A stretch of 64,000 nt of DNA. Origin: Mycteria americana (lineage: Eukaryota; Chordata; Aves; Ciconiiformes; Ciconiidae). Below, piece after piece: positions 24,453 through 37,639 of this stretch (position 1 is its first letter; each line of letters starts with the position of its first letter). A program made the position numbers and the translations under genes. The stretch is taken from the NCBI RefSeq assembly GCF_035582795.1, contig NC_134367.1, positions 121,298,562 to 121,362,561 of the forward strand, in the 5' to 3' direction. Under the pieces are notes generated by a model. That model was not told where the DNA came from and ran no database searches. It saw only the letters and a program-made list of their open reading frames with translations.

Positions 24453-25330
24453 CTGCAGGAGAGAGCCCACATGAGACACAGGCACGATGGCCGTGCTCCG
24501 GGCACCCCAGGAAAGCCTGGCTTAACGCTGACACTTCCACACACGCTCAACGCCTCCCTTGCCAGGCACAGGCACCGATTTCAGACACCACCCGTTTCCC
24601 ACCGGGGGGTTACCATGGAAATACAAAACGTAAATTTGTGGAAAAAGGGGAGAACTGGGCGGCACCCCCCGCGCCTCGAAGTTGGCGCCCCTTCCCTCAC
24701 GCCCTCCTCTCCTCCATACGGCCCAGGCCGCCCCCCGCCACTCGCCCCGCGGAGAGCCCGGGCCGCAAAGACAAAAGGCACCCAGGAAAATTCAACTTTC
24801 CCGGCCGCTCTCCGGCAGAGCCCCCCGGCCGCGGGCTGAGGCGAGGAGGCACCTGCGCCGGCGGCCTACCGCCGGGCGGCCGGGGAAGCTCCCCGCTGCC
24901 TACCTGCGGCGCCGGGCAGGCGGCGCGGCCTAGCGCGGCGCCTCCGCGGCGACACGTCGCTCCCCCCCGCGCAGGGCGGCGCGGCGCAGGAAGCGGCCCG
25001 GGCGGCGGCGGCAGCGGCGGCGGCGGGAGGGGCCGAGGCACCGCCTCTCCCCGCCGCCCGGGGGAGGAGCCGCCGCCGCAGCCGGCGGAAGGGGCTGCCC
25101 CTGCCCAGCCCCGTTGGGGGTTGCGGTTCCGTCCCCCCAGGAGCGGCTCCGGCTCTTGGTGCGAGGCCCGCCCCGGGGGGGGACGACTGCGGGGCTGAGG
25201 TGCCGCCGTCCCACGCGGGGCAGGGGGGACCCGCAGTGCCCGCCGGCGTCCCCGGGGGCGAGAGGCTCCGCAGTGCCCCACGGCCGAGGCGCCGCCATTT
25301 GAGAGGCCCCACGAGAGCCCCATGGCTGAG
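24450..25330. promoter_or_regulatory. CpG island, VPS54 promoter
   Basis: This stretch is very GC-rich and dense in CpG, with runs such as GGCGGCGGCGGCAGCGGCGG, in sharp contrast to the AT-rich introns on its left. It lies at the 5' end of VPS54 and is the only such island in the window. It could also fire a transcript to the right on the plus strand, as many island promoters do, but I see no exon structure there to support one. Confidence 0.85.
24904..25100 (-). other. VPS54: Probable VPS54 non-coding first exon (right end not defined)
   Basis: Within the CpG island a good donor, CCGCAG|GTAGGC, ends at 24904 on the minus strand. VPS54 exon 2 begins with an acceptor and a short 5' UTR, so a non-coding first exon must lie upstream, and the island is the only promoter-like place between 14.5 and 26 kb. 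No TATA box is evident, as usual for CpG-island promoters. The transcription start cannot be read from sequence, so the right border is a guess. A weaker alternative donor, GCGCAG|GTGCCT, would end the exon at 24853. Confidence 0.45.
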
Positions 25331-25735
25331 GTGCCACCATTTGAGAGTCCCTACAAGTGCCCCGCTGCTACAGCACCACCATCCCCGGGTGTGGGAGGCC
25401 CCATGGCCAAGGTGCTGCCATTTGGCAGGCCCCATAGACAGGGTACCGCCATTTGAGGGTCCCCACGAGTGCCCCACAGCTACAGCACTGCCATCCTGGG
25501 GTGTGAGAGGCCCCATGAGTGCTCCACAGCCAAGCCACTGCCATTTGAGAGACTCCCACATGTACCCTATGGCTGAGGCGCTGCCATTTGAGAGGCCCCA
25601 CAAGTGCCCCACAGCTACAGCACCACCATCCCAGGGTGTGAGTCCCCACAAGTGCCCCACAGCCAAGGCACCACCATCCTGGAGTGCAAGGGGTCCCACA
25701 AATGTGCCCCAGCACAGGGAGCAGGGTCTCCTTGG
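25259..25735. repeat. Minisatellite, about ten 42-50 bp units, beside the VPS54 CpG island
   Basis: About ten imperfect direct repeats follow one another. Two unit types can be told apart. One ends in GCTGCCATTTGA (about 42 bp). The other carries CTACAGCACCACCATCC and ends GGGTGTGA (about 50 bp). Common to most is AGGCCCCAC.AGTGCCCCAC. The seven-base core CCATTTG recurs at 25295, 25337, 25418, 25449, 25541 and 25584. The array lacks stops in several frames on both strands, which creates long but repetitive ORFs that I do not regard as genes. Confidence 0.85.
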
Positions 25736-28700
25736 CACCATGGGGGCCTTATGGCTTCCCTCCGTGCCAGCGGTGAGCAGGGGAGGGGAGCCGCAGCAGC
25801 CAGGCTCTGTGACGGCAGCTGCTCCTGCACGGGTTTCGGCCACGGTCGCTGCACTGCACAGCAGTGGGGAAGTCATGCCAGGTGGCCACGGTCATGCTCA
25901 GAGACTTTAATCAGGCGTCGTACACAGCAACTCACTGGCTGGTAACTGAGTATTTAGACGTATTTTAGGTTGTAATTCTTCATCAGGCCACAAAAGATGC
26001 TGAAATACAGGGACACGTTAGGTCCCAATTAAGCAATAACAGCCTCATGCCTGATCGTGCCTTAAACACACTTAAATTCTCAGCTGTAGTCCTGTGGCAG
26101 TCAACAAAAGTTATCAAAACACAGGGAGGCTCTGACTAATTAATAGTAGTAATTCCATTTGTGTTAACGAGCAGAGGCACGTGAGCACGTGGCTATGGGC
26201 TGCATAAATGCATGTGTGTGGAAATCCAGGGGTTCACACCCTGGCTTGCAGCTCGCTAACTCATTCCTGTGTCTGCCCCTGTGCTGACACCAGACAGACC
26301 GGTGTCACCTCAGCTGGGCTGAAGATGTTTTTTTGCTCCTCGGTAGTTGATGTTGACAGATGTTTGTTGGGTACAATTTGTTTTGCAGACTCTGGACTGA
26401 TAAATCCCAAACGGCCGTCACCAGGATCAGGTGCCTGGGAGTCACAGGGACTCTTCTATGGCTTCTTTGAGAGACATGTCTGACCTGACGTGCGTTCACC
26501 CTTTGGCTCGCAATGCTCTTTTGTCAGGTAGCAGGCTCCTGTCTTCAGCTTTTCTCCTGTCAGGAATGTACTAATGGCAACAGAAAGCTGCTGACACCTG
26601 TAATGACCCCATACAAGTCGCTGGTGTAGCAGGCTGTGCTTTTTGCAAAAGAAGGAATGAGTTGCAGATGCAGAAGAGAGAAATACATACACACATAAGA
26701 TAAATAAATAGCAGGAAGAAAATACAAGAGAATTGTGGAGTCGCTTTGTTCCCCCCCCACAACCCTGCATTAAGGACATTATTTTCTTTGTTCCAGACAC
26801 TGTCTTGGGGAGACTGCATATTGTGGTTGCAGTATCCCATTTCATTCCTCCCGTCAGACTTAGTTTGCAACATGACAAAAGGCTGCAACAGGCTAAAGAT
26901 ATGCACTAGCATGACTACCACAGGCTGTAAAAGGTTTATCCCAAAGGATAACCAGATTCGGTACATTTAAAGCACAGACCCATCAGCAAGCACGCAAGCC
27001 GTTGTACATCCCACAACAGAGACTGTGGTTTCAGGTGTGTGGATGTTGTGCTCACAGGTCGAACTGCATGCCTCTGTGTCAGTCCAAGGCTGTGTTTTGC
27101 TACTGCTTTGCCTCCAGCAGCAAGACTGACACAGGTAGTCACAGCTGTGTGTCGCTGCTGGTATCACACACCGGGGCTGCCATTTCCAGTGGGACTACTC
27201 TCCCGCCTTGCATTAACATGGACTTGAGCGCTAGGCTGAGTCATGGCTTTTGGACCCAGACATGGAACCTCCTGGGTCACAACTACTTGTGGGACCTGCT
27301 GTCCAACCCAGTATGCAGCTATCTTCCTGTGGTGTTCAAGTCAGCTCTTAGCTCTGCAAACCTTAGGACACTGCAGAAAGGAACACCTGAGAGAAATAGG
27401 TGGGAGGATTTCATTAATGTTTACCCTCAGAGGCCAATGGAAATTTATGGCTGCTGTTTTCCTGCTTTCACTGCTTAATTTCACTTTCTCAGGCCACCAC
27501 ACATCTGGATGCACCCATGGGTCCCCAGGTTTCAGATTGTGAAATACTGAGTAACGCCATGGAGCACAAATAAGGATCTTAAGATGCCTACCTTGCAATT
27601 ACTTCCCTTTCACTTCCCTATGTGCAAGGCCCCGGGGTGGCCTGATGCTACAAAGCCAAACAAACTCATCCACAGCCCACATGGAAGCATGTGAACATGG
27701 TGGAGAACAGTCCAGGACCCTTCCCTGAGATAATCATAGCCTCAGCCCGCATGTCTTGCAGCCCTAGTTGTGCAGCATCACAATTTATTGAGGGCACAGG
27801 GAGCACCTTCGACTCCCTTTTATTTACACTATGAGTACAGCTGTTTTCCAATAAGCAAAACATTCCAGCCCTGTTTGGAAGAGGTCATTTCATGCCCAGA
27901 TGGAGGTTTGGGTGTTTTTGTTGTTGTTGATTCATGTTAACACCCTAAAGCCACAACGACTGGAGAGGAAAACTGCTGCTGTGGATCCCAAGATTTTTGC
28001 ATTAGAATATTCCTGGCAGTTTTTACAATGTCTTTGTGGCTCACAGCTCACGCAGCACCAAAGTTTTCATTGCAAAGGTTATTGAAAGCACAGCTTAATG
28101 TGCTGCTACATGGACTGAAGTGCTGGCTACTCAGCCTGGCCTGCTGATTGCCACTCACGTGTGCATGACAGCCTGGGGGACACTGACACAGGCTGAAATA
28201 GCACTGTTTGCTGCTTTGCATGCGAAATTGTAATGAAATCTCATCTCTTGTCTTACCCTGCAAGAGGTAACTGGTTTATACAATGAGTTTAAAGAGCAGA
28301 AAACGTGGCACTACCAGAAAGAAATACTAGTTTCATATTACTGTTACTTCATAACTGTTGGCTTCAGTGTCAGTGGTCATCACCACCATTGCTGTGCTCT
28401 CTTTACATCCATTATACCTTCCCTAGACATGCTTTAGAAAATAAAGATGTACCTTCTCATGCTTCAAAATACCATCCTTGGCTTTCTGAGGCGCTGGGAT
28501 TAATATCAGCTCAGCACAGCTCAAACAGGGTTTATTCGAAGCTGGAACAGCAAAAGCAGTAAAAAACCCATGTTAAATATTAAATGCTTGTTAGGAAGTC
28601 AATGGGAATTTCCCTCCAGCAACCTGCAAACGTCACTCACAATATTTTCATAGCATCTTTTCCACTACCTGGCAGAAATCTCTTTGTCCCTAACAGCCTC

Positions 28701-30249
28701 AGCCATGTTCAGACTGCAGGCACACATTTGTCATGCTCCTCATGGGGAAAACATGGTTGGTTTTTTTTTTTTTTTTGCTTGGGGATCACATTAGTTGGAG
28801 AAGCCAGATGTCTTCTAATCCCTAAAACACAACACAGCTGCAATAAAGTGAGAGATCATGAGTATAATGTAAAACTGATCACTGTATATAGATCCAGACT
28901 GCAGAAAGACTGAGTTTGCAGAATTTACTCACATGGATAAAGTCAATGAAATCAGAGAGGCTGTGTGAGGGACAGAGGCCGTGTTAGCCCTGTCCTCTGT
29001 TGCAGTTCTGCTTTGTGTTACTTGCTGCTGTCTCAGACGAACGGTCCTCGGCTGTGTGGGTTGAGGATGGCATTCCTGCCTTGCTGCCTTGTCATTGCTG
29101 CCAGCTGGCTGGGGGTGTCCCCATAGCCCTGCAAGCACTCGCAAGTGAGACAGAAAGTTTGGGTTTGCCCAAATGATATGCATTGTTTGCTTTCAGTAGT
29201 CTGACTTTCTGGAAGAGGACCCGGGAGTATCCACATAACAACTTTCCACTGGCAAAGAGATAGATGGGAGGGGATGGGAAGGGAGGGGAAAGGCAAAAAG
29301 AAAGTGAATCCCCAGCAGAGGAGCAGCTGTGGGTGGTTATTAACTACAGCTGCTATTTTTGAAGGGAAAGCCCTTCCCACAGCCTTGGTGGTAAACCAAG
29401 TTTCCCCTCTCCAGCCTTATGCGTCAGCGTGAGGCTGAAGGTGAGTGCTGCAGTGTGGATACCCTTTTCTATGCCTCCCTTGGATGAATCATGGGCTGAT
29501 GCTCTTGCTGCTGCAGTCTCTGGTCCTGGTCCGCAAACTGAGCTGGAGCCAAGTCCAGCTGTGCAGGACTGACCTCAGTGCTCAGCTGGTGAGGTTCAGA
29601 TCTCTGATCTTGAAGTACCTTCACCCAAGTCAGGGAGCCATCCTGCCAGGTTAATCTCAGTTGATCGCTCAGAGCAGCTTTAAAAAGAAATTTTGCATCA
29701 CTTGCTTAGGATGAAATAACCTTTATGTAGAGCTGGACTTACCCCTCAGTTGACATTTGCCCAGGAAGTACTGATCTGGCTGAAAATCTCAGGTCTGTGT
29801 TTCTCTTTCACCAGAGAGGTACGTTGAAATCCACAATGATTAATTGTGCCAGAGACTTAGGGGAAAGCCATACCCTCAAAGTGACCTTTTAGCCATGCGC
29901 CTTCCCATGTCCTTTAGTATTTTACCGTTGTAATGGAGAGAGTGTTGTTATCTGCTCACACAGGGAAAGTAACAAATTGTTTGATTTTCTACCTTGTTTG
30001 CTTGTCTACCTTATGCTTCATTGACGTTATCGCTGAGTTAAATGTTGTCGCTGTTCTGCTGCATTTTGTATTAACAGCAAAGCCCTCTGTTCCCCTTGGA
30101 AAGGATAAACTAATGCTGTATAATAGTTGTGGACCCGAAGGAAAGGGTGACAGACATGCAGTTACCTCCCGCCGCTTGCTTTTCTGACTGTTATCTTTTG
30201 GCTAAACACCATGGTGGCCGTAACAACACCAGTCCAGCCCGAGATATCT

Positions 30250-30263
30250 CCCCCCCCCCCCCC
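30250..30263. repeat. Poly(C) tract, 14 bases
   Basis: A 14-base C run in intergenic DNA. Such runs are unstable and prone to sequencing length error. Confidence 0.85.
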
Positions 30264-31389
30264 GACTGTAGGATACTCAGTGGGTGATTTCTAGTGACTT
30301 TGAGAAGAAAGGCTGGTTTAAACCACAACAAGCTTCCCCAGGGCAGGCAGCGTGGCTGATCTTGTGAACGCTCATACTCGCAGTCGGAACGTGCTGACTG
30401 TTGTCTGCAGATAAGAACAGCCATTTCTTTACGAGCAGAGTTAGGTGAGGAAATTGTGAGTCAGTCAACCATAGTTCACTTGATGTGTTGTCTATCTACC
30501 TCTTCGAGTACAGCTTATGTTTGTAAAGTGTGCTTTTACGGTAATTCTTCTGACTGTAAGCTTTCAGTTATCTCTGCTTCCTACTGATTGCCAAGGGCCA
30601 CGTTGGCTTTGCAGGAGAATGTGACTCAGCGCTGCCAGTGTGTTAGTGCCCCGGTGATATAAAATGACAAACATCCTTATTCCTGTGCACATTGGACATA
30701 GTCCTGCAAAGAGTCTCCTAGGTAATCAACTCCAATCCCCAGTAGTTTTAGCCAGGAAAATTTTCCTACCACTACTCTTTCAGATACGTGAGTTAAATTG
30801 GCATTCTTAAAAAACAACAGAAATATGACAGGGTTTTTTCCTACATTCACTCTGGTTCAGGAGTCTTCTGCGGAGTCTTCCTGGAAAAGAAACAGGGGAA
30901 ACAGTGGGTTTTGTGATGTAGAAAATAAACAGTAAAAAGAACAAAGTAGCTCAATGTTTTCCCAGATACGAGAGAGTGCAAGAGACAATAAAAAGTAAGG
31001 AAACGCGTATTACTGCTTGGTGGCAGAACTAGTAGCCAACTATTGTAAAAGCTGGGTTATCTGTAGTAATATCTGGGCTCCTTTCTTGGGATGCTATAGT
31101 GTTTTAGAAGGTCCTTGCTTGCAGGGTCCTGGTACTGCTAGCTTTCAGAAACTTTCACAGAAAACCTTTGCTCAGCTTGTACTACAAGTACAAAAATGAA
31201 CAAGGTATTGGGATCTGTAAGGAATATGAGGGAAAATAATGATTAAATGTAATTAGAGGGGCAGGTCCCCCAGGAACCCTGAGTGTAGTGGGTAATCGTG
31301 TCTCTAAAAGAGCAGCATTAAACAATGATAGGAACATCAAGGAATAGCTCTCCGTGGAGGAACCAAGGGATATAAAAGAAATACATAAA

Positions 31390-31845
31390 ATAATGAACAC
31401 TGCAGAGAAAGCAGATGGAGAGTTCCTGCTCTTCTTGTCTTCAGTGATGTGAAGGGATATTCAGACTGAATTTTTTATGCCAATAGCGGGGAAAACATTT
31501 CCATGCCTTGTGTAAGTGGAGCGTGGTGTTCAATGCCACAAGAAACCTTTCAAGACAGGAGCTTAGAAAGATGCAGAATGGGATGGCAGTTTTATAGGGC
31601 AATATTAGTGGCTTTCAAAATAAACACATAGGACATTTTTGAAGATTATTTTTATCGTGTCAACCAAATACTAACTGTTAGAGCTCAGGATCAGACCCAT
31701 GTAGAGAAGACAGATGACTGGCCCACCTCTGTGCTCATGGGCCACCACCTGACATGCTGTATCTTTGCCAGAGGCAAGATACAGGGCAGGATGGGTGCCT
31801 GGTCTGACTCTGGAGGACAATACCCACATTTTCCTTGAAGAGGTG
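31390..31845 (+). mobile_element. Probable old CR1-like LINE 3' fragment
   Basis: The stretch ends in GATGGGTGCCTGGTCTGACTC, which resembles the older CR1 3' tail (a block of the type 'gatggaccattggtctgaccc'). It is preceded by a region like the CAGCCAGAGGCAGGATAC block. It is strongly diverged and the left border is uncertain. Confidence 0.4.
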
Positions 31846-34800
31846 AGAAGAGCTGGGCCACTACTGCATGCCAGAGTGCACAAAGTGTGAGAAGAAGGGG
31901 CCTGCAGGAAGGAAGAGTGGCTGGATCAGAGTAGTGGAAGTCAATGGCACTGTCTAGAACAGTTTCTTAATAGACTCCATCAAGACACTGTCGCAACATA
32001 AGGACAGCCCATAAAATGGGGATGCCAAATCTCTCCCATTGCTCCTAAATGATACGACATTTATTCCTCCATGTCTGCAATGGTAGCAGAGCTCCTCCTG
32101 GCTCTAAGTCATTCCTCAGCACGTTAGACATGCTGCAGATGTATCTGCGTTTAACCCAGTTTCTTCTTGGTACTGCCAGTCTCCAGTAAAGAGGCTGCGT
32201 AAAATTAAAAGCTCTTGCTTCTGTATCTGGAGTGAGCACATTTTATCAGATAGCAGCTTATTCTGATGAAGTGGAGTACATTAATACCTGAGTCATCAGG
32301 GGCTCTGGCTTTTTTTATGTCAGCTTTCCAAGCTAGCTTTGTTATGTGCAGCGCTCCCTTTGAATTCGGCCACTGCCACCCTGACATTACAAAAGGAGGG
32401 ATTCTAGTGGGATGCTTTCAGGGAAGTGTAATGGGAAACAGTCTGGTCCGAGTGGCAACTCCAATATCATCAACCGTGGATTCAAACAGGGCTTTTAAAT
32501 TCAATGGTGACATGGGAAGTTATTGAAAAACACAACAGGAGATTATCTTGTTTGGCAACAAGTAATCACTGTGTAAAGACCAGGCGTGCCTAATGCGTAT
32601 GGAATTCACCTTTAGCATTTACTTAAATCATCCGCGGGGATTAAGATGCCTGATCAAGCCCTCCAGCTTTGCTAGGTCTAGGTAAGACTTCTCCTTTTGC
32701 AGCCCATAGATTCTTTCTCTAATCCTGCTGCTCTTTGAGATACACCTGAAGAAGTTCCTCTCTCTCTCTCATCTTTTTTCTGTCTACATCTCACCCTGGG
32801 TGTTTTCACCAGTCTGACCCACGCTGTTGTACTGCCAACAAATATTTACCTATCTTTTATTGGCATATCTCTCTCTGTCCTCTTCCACCATTTAGGCTTG
32901 AGTACCTACCATCTTGATCTGACCATCTCTTCAGCAATATTTGATGTTAGACCTCCTGACCACTGTAGCAAAACAGCCAAAAATCAATTATTTTCCTTCC
33001 CAGATCTCACTGTTTCCAACCATCCTGTATCCCAGAAGCAGCAAAATGTCTTGACTTTACTGGATTTTGGTGTGTTAGGCACCGTCTGGCAGAGGGATGG
33101 ATGCATGCCTACAAGCAGGTAGACAATACGCAACCCAAATGTTTTAAAAAATACATCTCTAAGTGCATTCTTTTCATCTGAGCATGCATGTGAGGAGGTC
33201 CTCTTAAAGGACTCCAGGAACATGTGTCCACCGGACTTGCCACCCCACAGCCATGCAGTAAATTTCTTTTTACAAAACAAGCAGGGTGTCAAGAGCTCCT
33301 GTCCTTTATTTCCACCTTTTTCCATGCAAACTCATTTATTTGGAACAATTCTTTCTGGCCTCTCAGTCTGTCTTTACTCGGGCAAACTAAAAGCTCTTGT
33401 TTCTGAGATTACTTGTGAGTCAAAATGTGCAGTTTCAAAGTAAGTGATGATGTGGCGTGAGAAAACAGAAAAAAAGTACAGAAAAAGCAGACCAACTTGG
33501 CAATGTCTAAAGAAGGTACCAAGCAAGCAGCCCTGGGATTTTAGGGACTTTTAGAGATATGAATTAGATTCTAGTTTTACCACAGGGTTCAGTACAGATT
33601 TTATTTTAAAGATCAGAGATAAAGGCCCTGAATTATAGATGTTTTTCGACTTTGCTCTGCTCTAGGTTGCAAGGTCCACCAGTAGAAGGTACAGCCACAG
33701 GAATCCCAACCAAGAAATGCAGAAGCAGCCAAGCTAACTTGTTGCTATCTTGGGTATCACACACGTACCACTGAGAGGAAAAACACACACCTTTGTGCAT
33801 TTTAACATTCAACAGCTGAGAGGCTGTAGAAGTACCCTGAGCACCTAGATTAAATTGAGGAAGCAGCACACTGTCCCCTCACAGCAGGCTTCCCCAGCCT
33901 GAACAGTGCAGCATGCATTGCTGCCTCGGTCCCCCTCTGCCCGTCTCTGACCTTGACTGGAAATACCAGGGATTAAAGCAGGTGGGCACCTGTTGGTCCT
34001 AACCACAAGGATGGTTCTTTTCCTCTAAGGGCATGATTTTGTAGGGATGGGTAATAGCGGTTACTAGGAGAGTGATCGGTGTGGAAAGCATCAACATGCC
34101 TTTAAGCGCACAGTTTGTCTTCGTTTGTCTTGCCTTGCTTCTATCCTAAGCTCATCACAGCTTCAACATGACTATTATGATTTGATTTAGGTCAGATTTA
34201 TTTCCAGCAACCGCTTTGTATTACAGCAGATGGCAGCCTTTCCCCAGATTTCCAGAAATGAAGCTTACCTGGATTTCAGACAATACATGTCTTTTCTTGT
34301 CTCCTGGTGTCTGCTTGCCACCAGCAGAAGCCTCCGTCGGAACTGAGCAAATAGATCGAAGAAGCTAGAGAGAGAAACAAGACCGAAATGACCTCCTTGC
34401 ATTTGCAGGGCTTGGTTCCTCACCAGGGGTCTGATCAGCTGTTGCACTGCCTCTTTATTCATCTAGGATGATGTTTCCCTTCCAACTTATATCACAGTTC
34501 AAGATCAAAGTAATTAAAAATCCATGCTAATTCATTTCTTCACCTGGACAACACCACATAACAGAAAATATATTGTACTTTGTGGGTAGTATGTCAAAAT
34601 CAAAGTGATGTTTTTCAGTGCTTGGTTTAATAAGATGTCCATGCCGTATTAAAAAGCACCTTTGTTAAACGACCTACAGCAGCTGGCTGAATAAACTGTG
34701 GTGTGGGTGAGGCCTCAAATTACTTCATCTGCTGGTGACTGTTCAAAAGAGCCTCAGATATGCTCTGTGGATTCACCCAGTCCTGAAAAGCAAGGAGAAA

Positions 34801-35289
34801 AGTGATCAGCACTCTTCTGTCCTGCCCTTTTTATTCCCTGCTGTGGGAGCCAGGACAGAAATGCTTATTGGGACAGGGTTTTTTGAGATGACCACAGGCA
34901 CACCAAGCTCTTTCTAATACCCTCTAGACCCTGTGGAAGCATTTCTTATTACCACATGGCAACTCCCTTGTCCATACCATGTTTTTATACCTACCTAACT
35001 GGTATTAATCAGTCCTAGTGGTCTGTTTCACAAGCACAAGAGAGGTGCAAAGGTGTCTTCTTCTGGGAGGTTGTTCCTGATGCAAACACAAAAGAACACA
35101 GATTTACTTCTACATAGGCTCTGCCTTCAATTTCTGCTTTTTATCCTGCTTCTGTTCTCACAAAATATGTTAATGGCATCCAGATGCTTATTAACACGTT
35201 TCATACTAACAACCAGAGACAGGAAATACAGGCCAGATGAGGAAAAGAACAGCTTAAACAATAGTTAAGAGAGATGAGAGGAATTCAGA

Positions 35290-35610
35290 GTCAGCAGGGC
35301 TGAGTAAAATTTACTCTGGAGCCTTCAAGAAACTAATCCAATGGTTGTCAGTGAACGATTTCATAAACTCTGGGGACAGGAGAGGTTCCACAGGACCGGA
35401 GAACCTATTATCCATATCTAGGGGGACATCCAAATACAGCATTAATTAATCTTAAAGACCCACGTGATCCTAAAGCAACCACTACGGGCTTACAAAAACA
35501 AGCTGTGTCTAACCAACTCCATTTCTCTCTTTGATAAGGCAGCTGGCCTGGCAGCTAGGAAAGGGAAGTCACAGATGTGCTGTATCTTCACTTGAATAAC
35601 ACTGGCTCAT
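35290..35610 (+). mobile_element. Diverged CR1-like LINE, internal fragment (end of the RT ORF)
   Basis: CTCTGGGGACAGGAGAGGTT is typical of CR1 elements near the reverse-transcriptase region. So is the later CTAACCAACTCCATTTCTCT followed by TTTGATAAGGCAGCTGGCCT. Many substitutions and small gaps mark it as old. It is not a gene; the 163-codon ORF that overlaps its right part is probably chance. Confidence 0.6.
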
Positions 35611-37149
35611 ACAGCCACCAAAGGAAATGGTCTAGACAATGCTACTACGAGGTGAACAGGCGAGTTGTTTATGCTCAAGGTGTAACATTCATCACATCCC
35701 TTGGTATGTCCTTGACAGCCACCACCATGGGAACGTTGGCTCCTGAAGTCTGGCCGAAGAGGCAGGAGGCTCTGTTTCTGCGTGCGTACCGTGAGGAATG
35801 GGAGATGCGGGGAGAAAGAGTTAATTTCACACAGGAAATCACCGTCAGCGAGGAAATGACCCCAATTCCCTACGTTATACTCAAGGTCTTGGCTTTGAGT
35901 GGTCACGATCATCTTTTCCTTACGCGACATGAGCACCACCCACCCCCAGTTCAGCTTTTAATGAAAGAAACACTTAAAATACTCTTCCACCAATCTACCC
36001 AGCCCGCAGAGACTGTTGTAGACTGCGGCTTGTGTCTGTCCCTCAGAGGAGCCTTTTCATCCTTTTGAAAGCTGCCCTCTTCTTTCCCAGCTCTGTAGAG
36101 AAATCTGGCTAACTAGAAATCTCGAGGCCATTATACTGCAGTTCTCCCATCTTCCTGGCTGCATTCATTATTAATAGCTCATCATTAAATTTTAATAAAT
36201 TGCATATCAGAGGTTTAAGGCTTGTTAGGCACCTTTCCTCCCTTTTTTTTCTTTCTTTGGGGTCCAGTTGTTGGGTAAGTTCATTCAGTGTCATGCAGGA
36301 GAAGCTGTCGATCGATAACAGGCGTACCTTTTGCAGAAAGTTGTAATGTCTTTATTTCCAAACTCTGCAGAAGTGTTTGGAATACAAAAGCTTTTGCTTT
36401 GAGTTGTTTTTTTCTTTAAGAAAACAAAACAAACCAAAACCCCCAACAGTAGGTAAGTCTTTGGTCTCAATTTGCTCTTCAGTTTACTTTATTGGAGTGG
36501 GAGTTGACAAGTTCTAGCTTTGTTCATTAATGAGTTGGTTTCACAGGGAAGATGGGAGCAGCTTGGCTGTGTAAGACTGTTGGTCTGCGTAGGACCGAGC
36601 CTAATGCAGGGTCTGTCCCCTGAAGAGCAGTGAATTGGGGATGCTCCAGGAGAAGCACAGAAGCCCATGGTAGGGAGGGATCCTCTCCATCATGTTTTTC
36701 AGGGTGGAAGTTGCTCTATCTCCATCCCAGGGGTGCACAGCCCCTCTCCTGGGTGCAGCAGTGACACTGTCAGCAGCACTGATATTTGCTTGCAAAGGGT
36801 TGTTTTGGTGTGGATAATCCCCCTCACCTTGCAGTTAAAACCTGAAGGAAGGACTCTGTAGAAGATCCGAATTGCTCAGCATTTGGGGCTCAGGCACCCA
36901 AAACAGAAATGCTTCTCGATATGCAGAAGCGTACTGAAACAAAGAACCATCAGGATGTTTTTCCCCACTGGAGGAGGTGGGTAAGAGTCTTTGGAGGGAT
37001 GGATGTACAGCATGCAGGACATGGGCGAGGACCTTCTCACTTCACTCGGCAAACAGAGGGCCTCGGGGAGGACGTGGCGAAGTTGAAGACAGCTCAGGAA
37101 ACAGAAGCAAGAACCCTGGCAGTCTGGCAAGCACAACCTAGGAAGAAAG

Positions 37150-37520
37150 ATCAAAAGGACTGCTTCAGCACAGAGAAGAAAAGGCTGAGAAGAGACATGC
37201 TCACAGCCTTCACGTGTGTAAAAGGCTGCTAGAAGGAGAGAGAAAAAACTATTCCCTCCACATCCTCTGGGTCGTGGAGGCAATAACAAGCAGTAATGAG
37301 CTAAAGCTTTCCTTCTGGGGGGCTTTAAAGTTCAAGATAAGGAGCAATTTCTCACTAGGAGGATAGTTGAACTGAGGAACAAGCTGCCTGGAGAGGCTGT
37401 GGAGTCTCCGTTAATCTGCAGATTTTGAAAGGATAAGCGAGATGGGTGCTCACAAGCAGGACTGGGGTAGAGCTGACCCTGCCACGGGGCAGACTCATGC
37501 AGGAGAGGACCTTCCATGGA
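37150..37520 (+). mobile_element. Diverged CR1 LINE, 3' fragment
   Basis: AAGGCTGAGAAGAGACATGC, GGATAGTTGAACTGAGGAAC and AAGCTGCCTGGAGAGGCTGT follow the order seen in CR1 3' ends. The copy is more diverged than those at 9 and 11 kb. Its left border is unclear and may reach back to about 36,900. Confidence 0.7.
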
Positions 37521-37639
37521 TCCGTGGTGACATTATGAACAATGCATTTTAAAATCAGCTGATGCAAAGGAGCTTGCATCTGAAACTTGTGAAAAGGTTG
37601 TTTGATGCGATCTGACAACCCTTATTGGTTTGTTTCTCC

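Larger units (their letters stand above)
14540..24903 (-). other. VPS54 intron 1
   Basis: Intron of about 10.4 kb. It is AT-rich on the left and becomes GC-rich from about 24,100 as it enters the CpG island. It holds three small duplications, a 24-base A run and the possible alternative exon at 24,338-24,452. No LINE was recognised. Hydrophobic ORFs near 22,650-22,900 come from a (CAAA)n-like low-complexity stretch, not a gene. Confidence 0.7.

Noticed and set aside
24084..25198. Plus-strand ORFs of 251 and 255 codons at the left edge of the CpG island
   Set aside because: Composition is typical of random GC-rich sequence (Pro, Arg, Gly). No splice structure or family similarity was seen.
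24866..25910. Long ORFs on both strands (up to 336 codons minus and 236 plus) across the CpG island and minisatellite
   Set aside because: They arise because GC-rich DNA has few stops and several repeat units have lengths near a multiple of three. The predicted proteins are repetitive or Arg/Pro/Ala-rich with no domain, and both strands are open at once.
35577..36068. 163-codon plus-strand ORF
   Set aside because: It starts inside a decayed CR1-like fragment and continues into non-repetitive DNA with no recognisable protein; a chance opening.
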